A stretch of DNA of 64,000 nt from Vibrio ishigakensis (GTDB lineage: Bacteria > Pseudomonadota > Gammaproteobacteria > Enterobacterales > Vibrionaceae), in the NCBI RefSeq assembly GCF_024347675.1, contig NZ_AP024881.1:682001-746000 (forward strand), written 5' to 3'. Within the stretch, counting starts at the first letter, position 1; every line of letters starts with the position of its first letter. This document shows positions 39,168 through 48,348 of this stretch, one piece after another. The notes under the pieces are model-generated. The model saw only the letters and a list, made by a program, of their open reading frames with translations, had not been told where the DNA came from and did no database searches. The position numbers and the translations under genes were made by a program.

Positions 39168-39625
39168 AGAAGGTACTGTTGATGTTTTTAACTATGTCTG
39201 TTTCTAGCTTCGCAACTGCTTATTGGGGCAGTGATGGTGAAATAGAGTTTAAGAGAGATATCCCTCAGACGTCAGGCCTACAAATCTTAGACAGGGAAGG
39301 TGGTATAGCTTTTAAAGGAGAGTACATTCGTAACTATACGGGCGCTAAGGTAAAGCTCTTAGGTAACTACGATCGAAAAGAGCGTTTGATGATAGTTACA
39401 GATAGTGTATCCCCCAACCTTCAGTTACATGAACATAAGATCTTATATGCTATGGGAAGTCATGACAGTTTGAAAAGTGGTCAAGAGTTCAGGGTAGAGG
39501 TGATGAAGGACTCTCACAACGAGGAGTATATTCATACCAAAGTCAATGAGGATATACAAAAGATTGAAGCTGGAGAAGCGAAGGTTATTTCAACGGTTAA
39601 GCTATTGGCGCCAAGTCCATTTTAG
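39164..39625 (+). CDS. Exported protein, second tandem paralogue
   Basis: The 153-residue product is a diverged relative of the gene before it: signal peptide ending FATA, then EFKRDIPQTSGLQILD, and a C-terminus ISTVKLLAPSPF. Its ATG overlaps the preceding stop, so all four genes from 37919 are translated in close order. The function is unknown. Confidence 0.7.
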   Translation: MKKVLLMFLTMSVSSFATAYWGSDGEIEFKRDIPQTSGLQILDREGGIAFKGEYIRNYTGAKVKLLGNYDRKERLMIVTDSVSPNLQLHEHKILYAMGSHDSLKSGQEFRVEVMKDSHNEEYIHTKVNEDIQKIEAGEAKVISTVKLLAPSPF

Positions 39626-39626
39626 T

Positions 39627-39662
39627 AAAAAAGGAGCCAGCAGAAAGAGGTCTACTGCTGGC
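39627..39662 (-). terminator. Terminator of the permease-acnB unit
   Basis: On the minus strand GCCAGCAG, an 11-base loop and CTGCTGGC are followed by TCCTTTTTT. Confidence 0.8.
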
Positions 39663-39700
39663 CCAAAAGTCATCCCGGAATGATGACGGTGTACGAGGGG

Positions 39701-42280
39701 TTAACCTACGTTTTTAACATCGATGCCCAGCGCGTATTCGGGCATAGCGTCAAACTGGAGGTATTGATATAGGTCGTCACTCAAGGTTTCCTTGGTGAAC
39801 TCGAAGTACTCTTCCACAGTTGGGAAGCGACCCATGATCGATACCACACTAGCCAACTCGGCTGATGCTAGGAAAACGTTAGCACCTTGACCAAGTCGGT
39901 TAGGGAAATTTCGGGTTGAGGTTGAAACCGCGGTGCAACCAGCTGCGACGCGAGCTTGGTTACCCATGCATAGAGAGCAGCCGGGGATCTCAATCTGCGC
40001 ACCCGCACGGGCGTAACTAGATTTCACACCCTCTTCGGTTAGCTTGCGGTCATCCATCTTGGTTGGTGGAGCGAGCCAAAGCTTGGCTTTGGTACGCTCG
40101 CTAGCAAACTTATCCAAGATGGCTGAGCTTGCACGGAAGTGACCGATATTGGTCATGCATGAGCCGATAAAGGCTTCATCCACCGGAGTGCCGGCTACGT
40201 CGCTTAGGCGCGCCGCTTTGTCTGGATCGTTTGGACAACACACCACAGGCTCAGTGATCTCAGCAAGGTCAATCTCTATGATTTCAGCGTATTGTGCGTC
40301 GGTGTCTGCTTCCATCAGAGTTGGGTTTGTCAGCCATGCATTAATGTCTTCTACGCGACCGGCTAGTGTCTCTGCATGACCATAACCTTCGCGAATCATC
40401 CACTCCAGCATGGCTACATTTGATTTGGCGTGTGTAATAACCTTTTCGATATCTAGCTTGATTGTGCATGCGGCAGCTGAACGCTCTGCACTGGCATCGG
40501 TAAGCTCAAAGGCTTGGTCAACGGTCAGATGATCGAGGCCTTCAATTTCAACGATACGACCATTGAACACGTTTTTCTTATTGGCTGAATCTGTGTTTAA
40601 AAGGCCAAGCTCGATAGCTTTCAGCGGAATGGCATGCACTAGGTCACGCAGTGTAATACCCGGTTGCATCTCCCCCTTAAAGCGAACCAATACCGACTCA
40701 GGCATGGTTAAAGGCATGGTGCCAGTTGCAGCCGCATAAGCCACAAGACCAGAACCTGCAGGAAATGAGATACCTACCGGGAAGCGAGTGTGTGAGTCGC
40801 CACCTGTACCAACGGTATCAGGCACTAGCATGCGGTTTAACCATGAGTGGATAACGCCATCACCCGGACGAAGCGCCACGCCTCGACGACTTTCAAAGAA
40901 CTCAGGTAGATTCTGATGCAAAGCGACATCTACAGGCTTCGGATAGGCAGCGGTGTGGCAGAATGACTGCATCACCAGCGGAGATGAGAAGGACAAACAT
41001 GCTAGGTCTTTAATCTCATCTCGAGTCATTCCGCCCGTAGTGTCCTGCGAGCCAACCGTGGTTGTCTTTGGTTCACAGAACTGACCTGGAAGCACACCCT
41101 CAAGACCGCAAGCCTTGCCTACCATCTTTTGTGCTAGGGTGTAGCCATGATTTGGTTGCTCTACTTTCTCGTCAAGGAATATATCTAGTTGTTCTTTACC
41201 CAGATACTCACGAGCGGTTTGAGTGAGACGGCGACCAATCAGATAAGGGATACGACCACCGGCACGAACCTCGTTAAGAAGGCCGTATTTTAGGGTGAAC
41301 TCAGAAATCACCTCGTCAGATGCATTCTCTACTGTGCCTTTATAGGGACGGATAGTAATGATGTCACCGGATTGGATCTTACTCACATCGCACTGGATAG
41401 GCAGTGCGCCAGAATCTTCAAGGGTTGCGAAGAAGATAGGAGCAATATTGCCACCCAGAACTACACCGCCTGTACGTTTATTGGGAACAAAAGGAATATT
41501 CTCACCAAAATGCCAGATAAGTGAGTTGGCCGCTGATTTACGACTGGAGCCCGTACCTACTACATCTCCTACAAAGGCGATCGGTAATGGTTGAGACTTT
41601 GCTTGGTTGATCTGAGCGATACAACCCACAACGCCATCTTCATCTGGTGTAATACCAGGGCGTGCGTTCTTGTACATAGCGCGAGCATGTAAAGGAATGT
41701 CTGGGCGAGTGAAGGCATCTTGAGCCGGAGAAAGGTCATCGGTATTGGTCTCACCGTCCACCTTAAACACACTCATTTGCATCGCTTGTGCCACTGCTGG
41801 GCGCTCAAAGAACCACTCAGCTTCAGCCCATGATTCAATCACTTGTTGAGCTAGAGAGTTACCGTTTTTAGCAAGTTCGGCCACCTTAGAAAACTCATCG
41901 TAGATCATCACAATGTGTTTCAAGGCATTGGCTGCGACTTCAGCAATAGCATTGATTTCTAAGGCTTGAATAAGGTAGCCAACGTTGTAGCCGCCTTGCA
42001 TAGTACCAAGCAATTCAACTGCTTTATCCGAGGTTAGGAGAGGGCTAGAGCACTCTCCGGTTGCGAACTTCCACAGATATTTAGCTTTTACGCGAGCTGC
42101 GTCATCCACTCCACATGGCGTCATGTGGGTGATGAGCTCCAACAACTGCTTGTCCTGATCTCCCGAGTTGCCTTCGGCCAAAGTTTGCAAGAATTGTTCA
42201 ACTTCGGTAGCAGTCAAGCTAGGGGCTGCCACTCCAAGCGCTTCTCGCTCAGCGCTTTTTTCTAAATATCCCTGATACAT
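39701..42280 (-). CDS. acnB: Aconitate hydratase B, divergent form in the citrate locus
   Basis: Aconitase B interconverts citrate, cis-aconitate and isocitrate and can also act on 2-methylisocitrate. The 859-residue product has the AcnB domain order: N-terminal HEAT-like region, swivel domain, then the catalytic domains, with iron-sulfur ligands Cys708, Cys768 and Cys771 (IPGCSLCMGNQ). Compared with the E. coli protein as I remember it, the N-terminus is clearly different. It lies behind the permease gene in a unit facing the citrate lyase genes, so it is probably a second, citrate-dedicated aconitase. That needs the rest of the genome. Confidence 0.9.
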   Translation of the reverse strand: MYQGYLEKSAEREALGVAAPSLTATEVEQFLQTLAEGNSGDQDKQLLELITHMTPCGVDDAARVKAKYLWKFATGECSSPLLTSDKAVELLGTMQGGYNVGYLIQALEINAIAEVAANALKHIVMIYDEFSKVAELAKNGNSLAQQVIESWAEAEWFFERPAVAQAMQMSVFKVDGETNTDDLSPAQDAFTRPDIPLHARAMYKNARPGITPDEDGVVGCIAQINQAKSQPLPIAFVGDVVGTGSSRKSAANSLIWHFGENIPFVPNKRTGGVVLGGNIAPIFFATLEDSGALPIQCDVSKIQSGDIITIRPYKGTVENASDEVISEFTLKYGLLNEVRAGGRIPYLIGRRLTQTAREYLGKEQLDIFLDEKVEQPNHGYTLAQKMVGKACGLEGVLPGQFCEPKTTTVGSQDTTGGMTRDEIKDLACLSFSSPLVMQSFCHTAAYPKPVDVALHQNLPEFFESRRGVALRPGDGVIHSWLNRMLVPDTVGTGGDSHTRFPVGISFPAGSGLVAYAAATGTMPLTMPESVLVRFKGEMQPGITLRDLVHAIPLKAIELGLLNTDSANKKNVFNGRIVEIEGLDHLTVDQAFELTDASAERSAAACTIKLDIEKVITHAKSNVAMLEWMIREGYGHAETLAGRVEDINAWLTNPTLMEADTDAQYAEIIEIDLAEITEPVVCCPNDPDKAARLSDVAGTPVDEAFIGSCMTNIGHFRASSAILDKFASERTKAKLWLAPPTKMDDRKLTEEGVKSSYARAGAQIEIPGCSLCMGNQARVAAGCTAVSTSTRNFPNRLGQGANVFLASAELASVVSIMGRFPTVEEYFEFTKETLSDDLYQYLQFDAMPEYALGIDVKNVG

Positions 42281-42310
42281 GGATAACCTCGAATGGTTTT
42301 GAAACGACTA

Positions 42311-43621
42311 TCAGCTAATTAGCGATAGAACTAGGTGCAGGCCTTCACCAAGAATGGAGAAGTCTGTAGTTGAGTAGGTGGTTGGAGCCGTTACACCCGC
42401 ATCATGGATAGGCTGGAATACGATGCCAGAGCCAATGATAGAGATGAAACCGCATGCCAGTGAGCCCATAATACAGCCACGCGTACCGCCAGTAGCGTTG
42501 CCGATGATGCCTGCGCCACCACCACTTGCAAATGTGAATAACAGTGAAGGAACGATCACGGGCAGACCAAATAGAGGCAGCATGATCATTGCTACGAAGC
42601 CTGCCATGGTGCAGCAGATAAAGCCTACGAATACCGCGTTTTTCGAGTATGGGAACAGGCTGTAGATCTCTACCGCAGGTACGCTGTTTTTGATTAGCTT
42701 ATCCGAGATCCCCTTAAACGCTGGGATAAGTTCTTCAACAAACATGTGCACACCCTTGGTTAGGGTGAATACACCACCGGCAAAGTAGCCAGACTGTTTT
42801 AGCAGGTATAGGAATACATTTTCATGGCCATGTTTAGCACTAGCATTAGCTAGGTGCTGAACGTTATCGAAACCAGCAACCGCGCTCGACACTAGGAAGA
42901 AGGCCAGCATTACCACAAAGTTTGAGGTGTTCTTGTCTGCTAGAAAACCGATAGCGGTTGGCATTTCCGCTTTCTCGATATCGTTTTCTTTGTTACCGAA
43001 CTTGTCGCCAAGAAAACCAGCAAGCATATAGCTGGTTGAGCCAAATTGGCCGATAGAGAAATCACCATGGGCACGAAGTGGCTCACAGCCTTTGATATGG
43101 CGACAGTAACCCACCAATAGTGATGGACTAATCACGCACCAAGCGCCAGTGATTACCGCACCGATTACCGCAGCCTCAGGAATACTAAAACCATGCAGGA
43201 TAGAAATAAGCGCAAGACACGACACCATAAAGAACACGTGGTGACCTGAAAGTACGACGTATTTGAGTGGGGTAAAGCGTGCAAACACTAGGTTCAGTGC
43301 CATTGCACCGATAAGACCAAAGGCGATGGCTGAGCCGAATTCACGACCAAGCTGTACAATGGCTTCGACGATGATCACTTCGTTGTTAGGAACGATACCT
43401 TCCACATGGAAGGCCATCATAAAGATCTTGGAAAACTCTTTGAGAGAAGGAGAGATCATCAGTTTTGCTGCTGCAAATAGCAGGATAAAACCGATAAAGG
43501 TTTTAGTCACCGAAACGATAGTATCGTTGGCACTTTTACCCTGAATTACACAACCAACCAGTGTAAATACAGACACTAGGATGGAGGCATCTTTCAGTAG
43601 TTCAATAATGGTATCGAGCAT
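42311..43621 (-). CDS. PTS EIIC-like permease (UlaA/SgaT family) without EIIA/EIIB
   Basis: The 436-residue product has about ten to eleven membrane helices. It resembles the ascorbate permease UlaA: TFIGFILLF, VVLSGHHVFF, DFSIGQFGS and KGVHMFVEELIPAFKGIS match recalled segments of that family. No phosphotransfer partner gene is in the window. The ATG at 43621 has a GGA site 7 bp away; a GTG at 43633 is possible. It lies 30 bp upstream of acnB, in a unit that shares a promoter element with citC. The likely job is uptake of citrate or a related tricarboxylate, but this is inference. Confidence 0.72.
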   Translation of the reverse strand: MLDTIIELLKDASILVSVFTLVGCVIQGKSANDTIVSVTKTFIGFILLFAAAKLMISPSLKEFSKIFMMAFHVEGIVPNNEVIIVEAIVQLGREFGSAIAFGLIGAMALNLVFARFTPLKYVVLSGHHVFFMVSCLALISILHGFSIPEAAVIGAVITGAWCVISPSLLVGYCRHIKGCEPLRAHGDFSIGQFGSTSYMLAGFLGDKFGNKENDIEKAEMPTAIGFLADKNTSNFVVMLAFFLVSSAVAGFDNVQHLANASAKHGHENVFLYLLKQSGYFAGGVFTLTKGVHMFVEELIPAFKGISDKLIKNSVPAVEIYSLFPYSKNAVFVGFICCTMAGFVAMIMLPLFGLPVIVPSLLFTFASGGGAGIIGNATGGTRGCIMGSLACGFISIIGSGIVFQPIHDAGVTAPTTYSTTDFSILGEGLHLVLSLIS

Positions 43622-43714
43622 GTTTTTGTCCACTTGATTAAAGTACGATTAATTTAATCCCTATATCCAAAGCAAAATTTGATTCGGGCAGGGGTTATAT
43701 CTGTCTTTAATGCC

Positions 43715-43737
43715 GATAATAAATTTAATGAAATTAA
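43715..43737 (-). promoter_or_regulatory. Putative CitB operator upstream of the permease-acnB unit
   Basis: This AT-rich 23-bp element matches the one at 49734-49756 at 19 or so positions, including an identical core CATTAAATTTATTA on the minus strand. It lies 94 bp before the permease start codon, against 90 bp in the citC case. Confidence 0.6.
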
Positions 43738-43764
43738 CTATTTTCTTTGGCTATTACGCAGTCG

Positions 43765-43790
43765 AAAAAAAAAGCCGGCTCAGCACCGGC
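43765..43790 (-). terminator. Terminator of the citC operon
   Basis: On the minus strand GCCGG, a 7-base loop and CCGGC are followed by a nine-T run. It separates the citC unit from the permease-acnB unit. Confidence 0.85.
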
Positions 43791-43821
43791 AAACAGGGTA
43801 ACAACACAAAATAGGAAAGGG

Positions 43822-44595
43822 TTAAACAACTTGTTGTGTATATGAAATTACAAAGTCATCGTTAACAAGTGCGTTTGATTTGATCTTATCGCTAATAATA
43901 TCCACCGAGGTTTGCTTGCTGTTAATAAGAGCGATAGAAATCTCGTCGTAAGGTTCGATAAAGTGAGTCTCGCCCCAAGTGGTGTAGTTTGGGGCGCCGC
44001 AGAACACAACGATCTCTTCTGGGTAGCCCGCGGCTTCAAGTTGAGGAAGGATCTCACGAAGAATGCCTTCTGATTGTTGGGTATTGACGGTTTCAGTTAG
44101 CCAATCACACATCTCTGTGTAGAAGATCTTAAGCTCTGATGGGTCAGCCACAGGGGTATAGTCTAGATACTCGCCGTCGCGTTTAACGATAGAGATAAGC
44201 TTGTACTCTTGGGTGAATGTTTCTAGCTCGCTCACAGGCCACCAGTGCGTTGCTAGCCCCTTCGATGCTTCGCCCCAAGCTTTACGCTCAGCGATCTTTT
44301 GTGCACCTTCAAGCTTTCGGATAGTCATGTCGTTACCGACTGTCATCGCATTCGGGATGAACTTAGCAACCTTGTTATCTGCGTACTCTACCTTGAATTT
44401 CACAACAAATTCCGGCTCAGCTTGGATGTTGGTACCGTGTGGTGGGAAGGTGATCTTCTCTCCGGTAGAAACGGTGCGCTCGGTTAGACCGTTTACTACA
44501 AATACACCGTTTGGAAGAGTAGACTCAGTTACTTTTTCAGCGCCCGAAAGATGACCCGAAAAGTTACCGATAATACCTAAGCTAAAACATTTCAT
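43822..44595 (-). CDS. DUF5718-type protein with fumarylacetoacetase-like features
   Basis: The 257-residue cytoplasmic product carries segments that read like the FAH fold: AEPEFVVKF with Glu60 and Glu62, then VGNDMTIR with Asp89, matching in order and spacing the E-x-E and D metal ligands of FAH hydrolases; KAWGEASKGLATHWWPV resembles the lid and substrate region. FAH-fold enzymes include oxaloacetate decarboxylases (FAHD1 type). As the last gene of the citrate lyase operon it may act on oxaloacetate. The DUF5718 label is from memory. A terminator follows directly. Confidence 0.65.
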   Translation of the reverse strand: MKCFSLGIIGNFSGHLSGAEKVTESTLPNGVFVVNGLTERTVSTGEKITFPPHGTNIQAEPEFVVKFKVEYADNKVAKFIPNAMTVGNDMTIRKLEGAQKIAERKAWGEASKGLATHWWPVSELETFTQEYKLISIVKRDGEYLDYTPVADPSELKIFYTEMCDWLTETVNTQQSEGILREILPQLEAAGYPEEIVVFCGAPNYTTWGETHFIEPYDEISIALINSKQTSVDIISDKIKSNALVNDDFVISYTQQVV

Positions 44596-44661
44596 AATAG
44601 TTTCCTAATAATCTGAATTTATATTTTCGTATTTGAAATAGGTAAGTAATATTTCAAACAA

Positions 44662-45537
44662 TTAATTGGAAAAACTTTCCATCATGGAAATTAGCCAAAT
44701 TGCGGATAGACAATCTGCACTTCCACCAGGTGATAAGTTTTTTTCAACGAATTTAATATCAAGTTGATGCAACTCTTTATTGAATCGTTTTGAATCTAGA
44801 TTCGACTGTAAAATAAGCCTTGCCTGATATTTGGCGTAATTGAGACCGGTTAAGCCTCCGCGTTTAATCAGGCAGCTATCGTCATTGATACTGATGCAGG
44901 TCAGCAGGGCTAATTGCAGCGCATGTGTTTTTGCGCAGCCATCGCGCTTGGCACGTTTATAGGCATTGAGTCCTTGCATCAGAGTCGGAAAACCTGCTTC
45001 GGCTTCTCCGCGAATGCCGGTAACACCATGTTGCTTAAAGGCGTGCTCTCCTGCGGTTGCGCTTCGACTACTTGCTAATTCCTCGGTCACTCCTGCGCAC
45101 ATTTTGCGAACGGTATCTTGCAGGTGCAGTGGATAAACCCTGATGCCTTTAGCACTCATGTACCCTAAGGCGGCGCACAGTACGCCAAAGATAAAGATGG
45201 CGCCTTTGTGGGTGTTTACTTGCCCTGTGGCCATCATCATTTCTTGTTCTGCTTGCATACCTACAGGGCGCAATGACGTGAGTAATTGAGTTAAATCGTT
45301 GCCGCTAAAATCTAAGCCGAGGCGCGAAAATTCCACCATAAACGGCTTTAGTGCAGCGGCGCTTAGGCGAAATGTCTCTATATCCATATCGCTGTGGGAA
45401 CCGGTCGAGCGTGCAGTTACCAACCCAGGTTTAGGATGCAGGTTTGCCTCAACCAAAAGTGCTTGAGTGGCTAACTCGCCAATAACGCTGGCTAGAGTGC
45501 TTGGGTCTTGCTGACGAGATGGATTGCTTTGCATCAT
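44662..45537 (-). CDS. citG: Triphosphoribosyl-dephospho-CoA synthase
   Basis: CitG makes the precursor of the citrate lyase prosthetic group from dephospho-CoA and ATP. With the ATG at 45537, which overlaps the citX stop (ATGA), the product has 291 residues, the family norm. Signatures include EANLHPKPGLVTARSTGSH near the N-terminus and SPGGSADCLSAIWLI at the C-terminus. Confidence 0.94.
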   Translation of the reverse strand: MMQSNPSRQQDPSTLASVIGELATQALLVEANLHPKPGLVTARSTGSHSDMDIETFRLSAAALKPFMVEFSRLGLDFSGNDLTQLLTSLRPVGMQAEQEMMMATGQVNTHKGAIFIFGVLCAALGYMSAKGIRVYPLHLQDTVRKMCAGVTEELASSRSATAGEHAFKQHGVTGIRGEAEAGFPTLMQGLNAYKRAKRDGCAKTHALQLALLTCISINDDSCLIKRGGLTGLNYAKYQARLILQSNLDSKRFNKELHQLDIKFVEKNLSPGGSADCLSAIWLISMMESFSN

Positions 45538-46046
45538 GAGAACATCTCCAGCAGAGCTTTTTGTAACTCCATTGGACTGTGCGCCTGACTGCGTGCACAA
45601 GCTTTTGCTGGTTGGTCGCACACAATGCATTGTCTCTGACCAAACCCAAGCTTGGTACGGGATAGGGGTTTTCCATCACGGTCGATAACATCGATATCCA
45701 TTAATCGACCAAGAGGAAGTGATTCCTCTAGTGCAATCATGGCTTTCTTTATCTCATCAGCGTCGTGATAGTTCACTGCCACAAGGTAGTGATAGCCCGC
45801 TTTGTCATTAAACTGCTCTTGTCTAAGGATATTTAAGGAAGTGCCCTGAACCCAGTTATCGATGGCCAATCGGCCCTCCAGGAATACTCGCGACGATGCC
45901 TCGTTAACCTTGACGTTGCCCATCATGTTGACGGTGAAACTGATCAGTTGTGGAGCTTGCAGTTGTTGCCAGATGCGCTGGGTTGAAGCAATGCGGTCGC
46001 GAAATTCCATCACATCGATGGCGGTAATAGGCACTCCCTTAAACAT
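45534..46046 (-). CDS. citX: Citrate lyase holo-[acyl-carrier protein] synthase CitX
   Basis: CitX transfers the prosthetic group made by CitG onto Ser14 of the CitD acyl carrier protein. The 170-residue product has the typical separate-CitX length and segments such as ISFTVNMMGNVK and DVIDRDGKPLSR. The start overlaps the citF stop as TAATG. CitX and CitG are separate genes here, not the fusion found in some bacteria. Confidence 0.93.
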   Translation of the reverse strand: MFKGVPITAIDVMEFRDRIASTQRIWQQLQAPQLISFTVNMMGNVKVNEASSRVFLEGRLAIDNWVQGTSLNILRQEQFNDKAGYHYLVAVNYHDADEIKKAMIALEESLPLGRLMDIDVIDRDGKPLSRTKLGFGQRQCIVCDQPAKACARSQAHSPMELQKALLEMFS

Positions 46047-47470
46047 TATTTTGCTACCTGTTTGATCTGGTCCAGCATTGAACCATCACGGTAACGAACG
46101 TTAGCTACGATCTTGTCGGTGTAGGTAATGGGTGCTGGTGTACCTACCAAAAGCTCTGCACGTTGTTGAAGCGCTTTAATATCGAAGGTTTGAATACCTT
46201 GCGCTTCAAGGCGAGCTTTAACTTCTTCACGAGCAGGGTTAACCGCGATGCCGTGGTCGGTGACAAGCACATCGATAGATTTACCTGGCGTCACAGTATT
46301 AAGAACACGGTTGACCAAGGTTGGAATACGACCGCGAACCAGTGGCGCAACCACGATAGTCAGCTTGGCGCCTGCGGCAGCATCACAGTGACCACCAGAG
46401 GCACCACGAATCACACCATCAGAGCCTGTAATTACGTTCACGTTGAAGTCGGTATCAATCTCTAGTGCCGATAGGATAACTACGTCCAGCTGATCCACCG
46501 TTGCGCCCTTACTAGAAGGGTTCGCGTATTGGTTAGCGCTGATTTCGATGTGATTCGGATTACGACCTAGGCTGTCTGCGGCATGTGCATCAAAAGATTG
46601 TACATCCATCAGTTTCTTGATCAGACCCTTCTCGTGTAGGTCAACCATGGTTGCAGTGATACCACCAAGGCCGAAAGATGCGGTAATGTCGTTGCGAACC
46701 ATCTTAGACTTAAGGAAACGAGTTACAGCAAGGGAAGCACCGCCCGAACCGGTTTGAATACTAAACCCGTCTTCAAAGTAACCAGAGTGCTCGATTACAT
46801 CGGCCGCTTTGCGAGCGATAAGTAGCTCACGCGGGTTGGTGGTCATACGGGTTGCGCCACCACCAATCTTAGATGGGTCACCAACTCGCTCAACCACTAC
46901 CACGCTATCCACTTGGTCTTGAGCGATAGAGGCAGGAGCGTGCGGATATTCCACTAGCTGTTCAGTCATCACCACCACGTGTTTGGCATACTCAGCGTCT
47001 ACCATGGCATAGCCAAGGGAGCCACAACGAGATTTGCCTACCATAGCATTGGCGTTACCGAAGCGGTCTGCAGAAGGGGTGCCAAGGAAAGCCACATCTA
47101 TGCTTAGCTCGCCCGTTTGAACTAGGTGAACACGACCACCGTGTGAGTGGACCTCAACTGGGTTTTGCATGATGCCTGCGCTGATCTCGTCAGCTAGGCG
47201 ACCGCGGATACCAGAGGTAAAGATCTTTGAAATAACGCCAGAGCGCACGTGTTCAACCAGTGGAGCATGACAATCGGTCAGTGAGCTTGATGCTAGGGTT
47301 AGGTCTTTGAAACCCATGCTACCGATGGTCGCAACTACGTCATTGATCAGGATATCGCCTGCACGAAATGCGTGGTGAAAAGAGATGGTATCGCCATCTT
47401 TTAGGCCCGATGCCAATATCGCCTCTTTCAGATCAGAGCGAAGCTTTCTATTTTGCTTGATAGATTCCAT
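46046..47470 (-). CDS. citF: Citrate lyase alpha subunit (citrate:acetyl-ACP transferase)
   Basis: The alpha subunit exchanges acetyl for citryl on the acyl carrier protein. The 474-residue product is a CoA-transferase-type protein with GDTISFHHAFRAGD near the N-terminus and GRIPTLVNRVLNTVTPGKS and VTDHGIAVNP near the C-terminus. It is somewhat shorter than the roughly 510 residues of the Klebsiella and E. coli subunits. It starts 2 bp after citE. Confidence 0.95.
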   Translation of the reverse strand: MESIKQNRKLRSDLKEAILASGLKDGDTISFHHAFRAGDILINDVVATIGSMGFKDLTLASSSLTDCHAPLVEHVRSGVISKIFTSGIRGRLADEISAGIMQNPVEVHSHGGRVHLVQTGELSIDVAFLGTPSADRFGNANAMVGKSRCGSLGYAMVDAEYAKHVVVMTEQLVEYPHAPASIAQDQVDSVVVVERVGDPSKIGGGATRMTTNPRELLIARKAADVIEHSGYFEDGFSIQTGSGGASLAVTRFLKSKMVRNDITASFGLGGITATMVDLHEKGLIKKLMDVQSFDAHAADSLGRNPNHIEISANQYANPSSKGATVDQLDVVILSALEIDTDFNVNVITGSDGVIRGASGGHCDAAAGAKLTIVVAPLVRGRIPTLVNRVLNTVTPGKSIDVLVTDHGIAVNPAREEVKARLEAQGIQTFDIKALQQRAELLVGTPAPITYTDKIVANVRYRDGSMLDQIKQVAK

Positions 47471-47472
47471 GA

Positions 47473-48348
47473 TTATTCCTCTCTGATGCCAGACTTAGCA
47501 CGCTCAAGCACAAGACGAGCACGCTCGATGATTGGGGCGTCTACCATCTTGCCGTTGAGTGACGCCACACCTAGACCTTTCGCCTCAGCGTCGGCTGCCG
47601 CTTGGATAACCGCTTTGGCGTGTTTCACTTCGGCCGCTGATGGTGCATATAGGTTATGTAGAAGTTCGATCTGACGAGGGTTAACAAGAGATTTACCATC
47701 AAAGCCAAGCTGTTTGATGTGCTCCGCTTCTTTTAGGAAACCTTCGGTGTTGTTTGCATCAGAGTAAACGGTATCGAAACATTGGATACCTGCAGCGCGA
47801 GCGGCTTGCAGAATAGAGCAGCGAGCGAACAGCAGTTCAGTGCCTTCAGGAGTGCGGTTGGTCTTGATGTCGCGAACATAGTCCTCGGCGCCAAGTGCAA
47901 TACCAATTAGGCGTTTTGATGCAAAAGCGATCTCTTTAGCATTGGTGATGCCCAGTGCTGATTCGATAGCCGCTAGCATCTTGGTTGAGCCAATCTCACG
48001 ACCGCATGCTTCTTCGGCTTCTGCGATGGCTTGTTCCATATCGATAACGTCTTGGGCGCTATCGGTTTTCGCTAGGCGAACCACATCAACGCCAGCAGCT
48101 ACCACAGCGTTTACGTCAGCACGACCCCACTTAGATTCCAGTGCGTTTACACGAACAACGGTTTCGATATCTTGGTAAAGCGGGTGGCGCAATGCATTGA
48201 AAAGGATAAGGCGAGCGGTGTCTTTCTCGCGAAGAGAGACACTGTCTTCGAGATCAAACATGATGGCATCGGCATCATAGATAAAGGTGTTAGATACCAT
48301 GGCTGCGTTCGATGAAGGAACGAACAGCATTGAACGGCGCATCTTCAT
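47473..48348 (-). CDS. citE: Citrate lyase beta subunit (citryl-ACP lyase)
   Basis: CitE cleaves citryl-ACP to oxaloacetate and acetyl-ACP. From the ATG at 48348, which overlaps the citD stop (ATGA) and has a GGGAGA ribosome site, the product has 291 residues and begins [17 protein letters not shown], the family start. The Mg-site segments [12 protein letters not shown] and [12 protein letters not shown] are present. Longer in-frame extensions upstream lie inside citD and are not credible. Confidence 0.95.
   Translation of the reverse strand: MKMRRSMLFVPSSNAAMVSNTFIYDADAIMFDLEDSVSLREKDTARLILFNALRHPLYQDIETVVRVNALESKWGRADVNAVVAAGVDVVRLAKTDSAQDVIDMEQAIAEAEEACGREIGSTKMLAAIESALGITNAKEIAFASKRLIGIALGAEDYVRDIKTNRTPEGTELLFARCSILQAARAAGIQCFDTVYSDANNTEGFLKEAEHIKQLGFDGKSLVNPRQIELLHNLYAPSAAEVKHAKAVIQAAADAEAKGLGVASLNGKMVDAPIIERARLVLERAKSGIREE

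Noticed and set aside
31412..39625. Genomic island with integrase
   Set aside because: tRNA-end repeats and accessory genes suggest it, but no integrase, transposase or far attachment repeat was found in the window.
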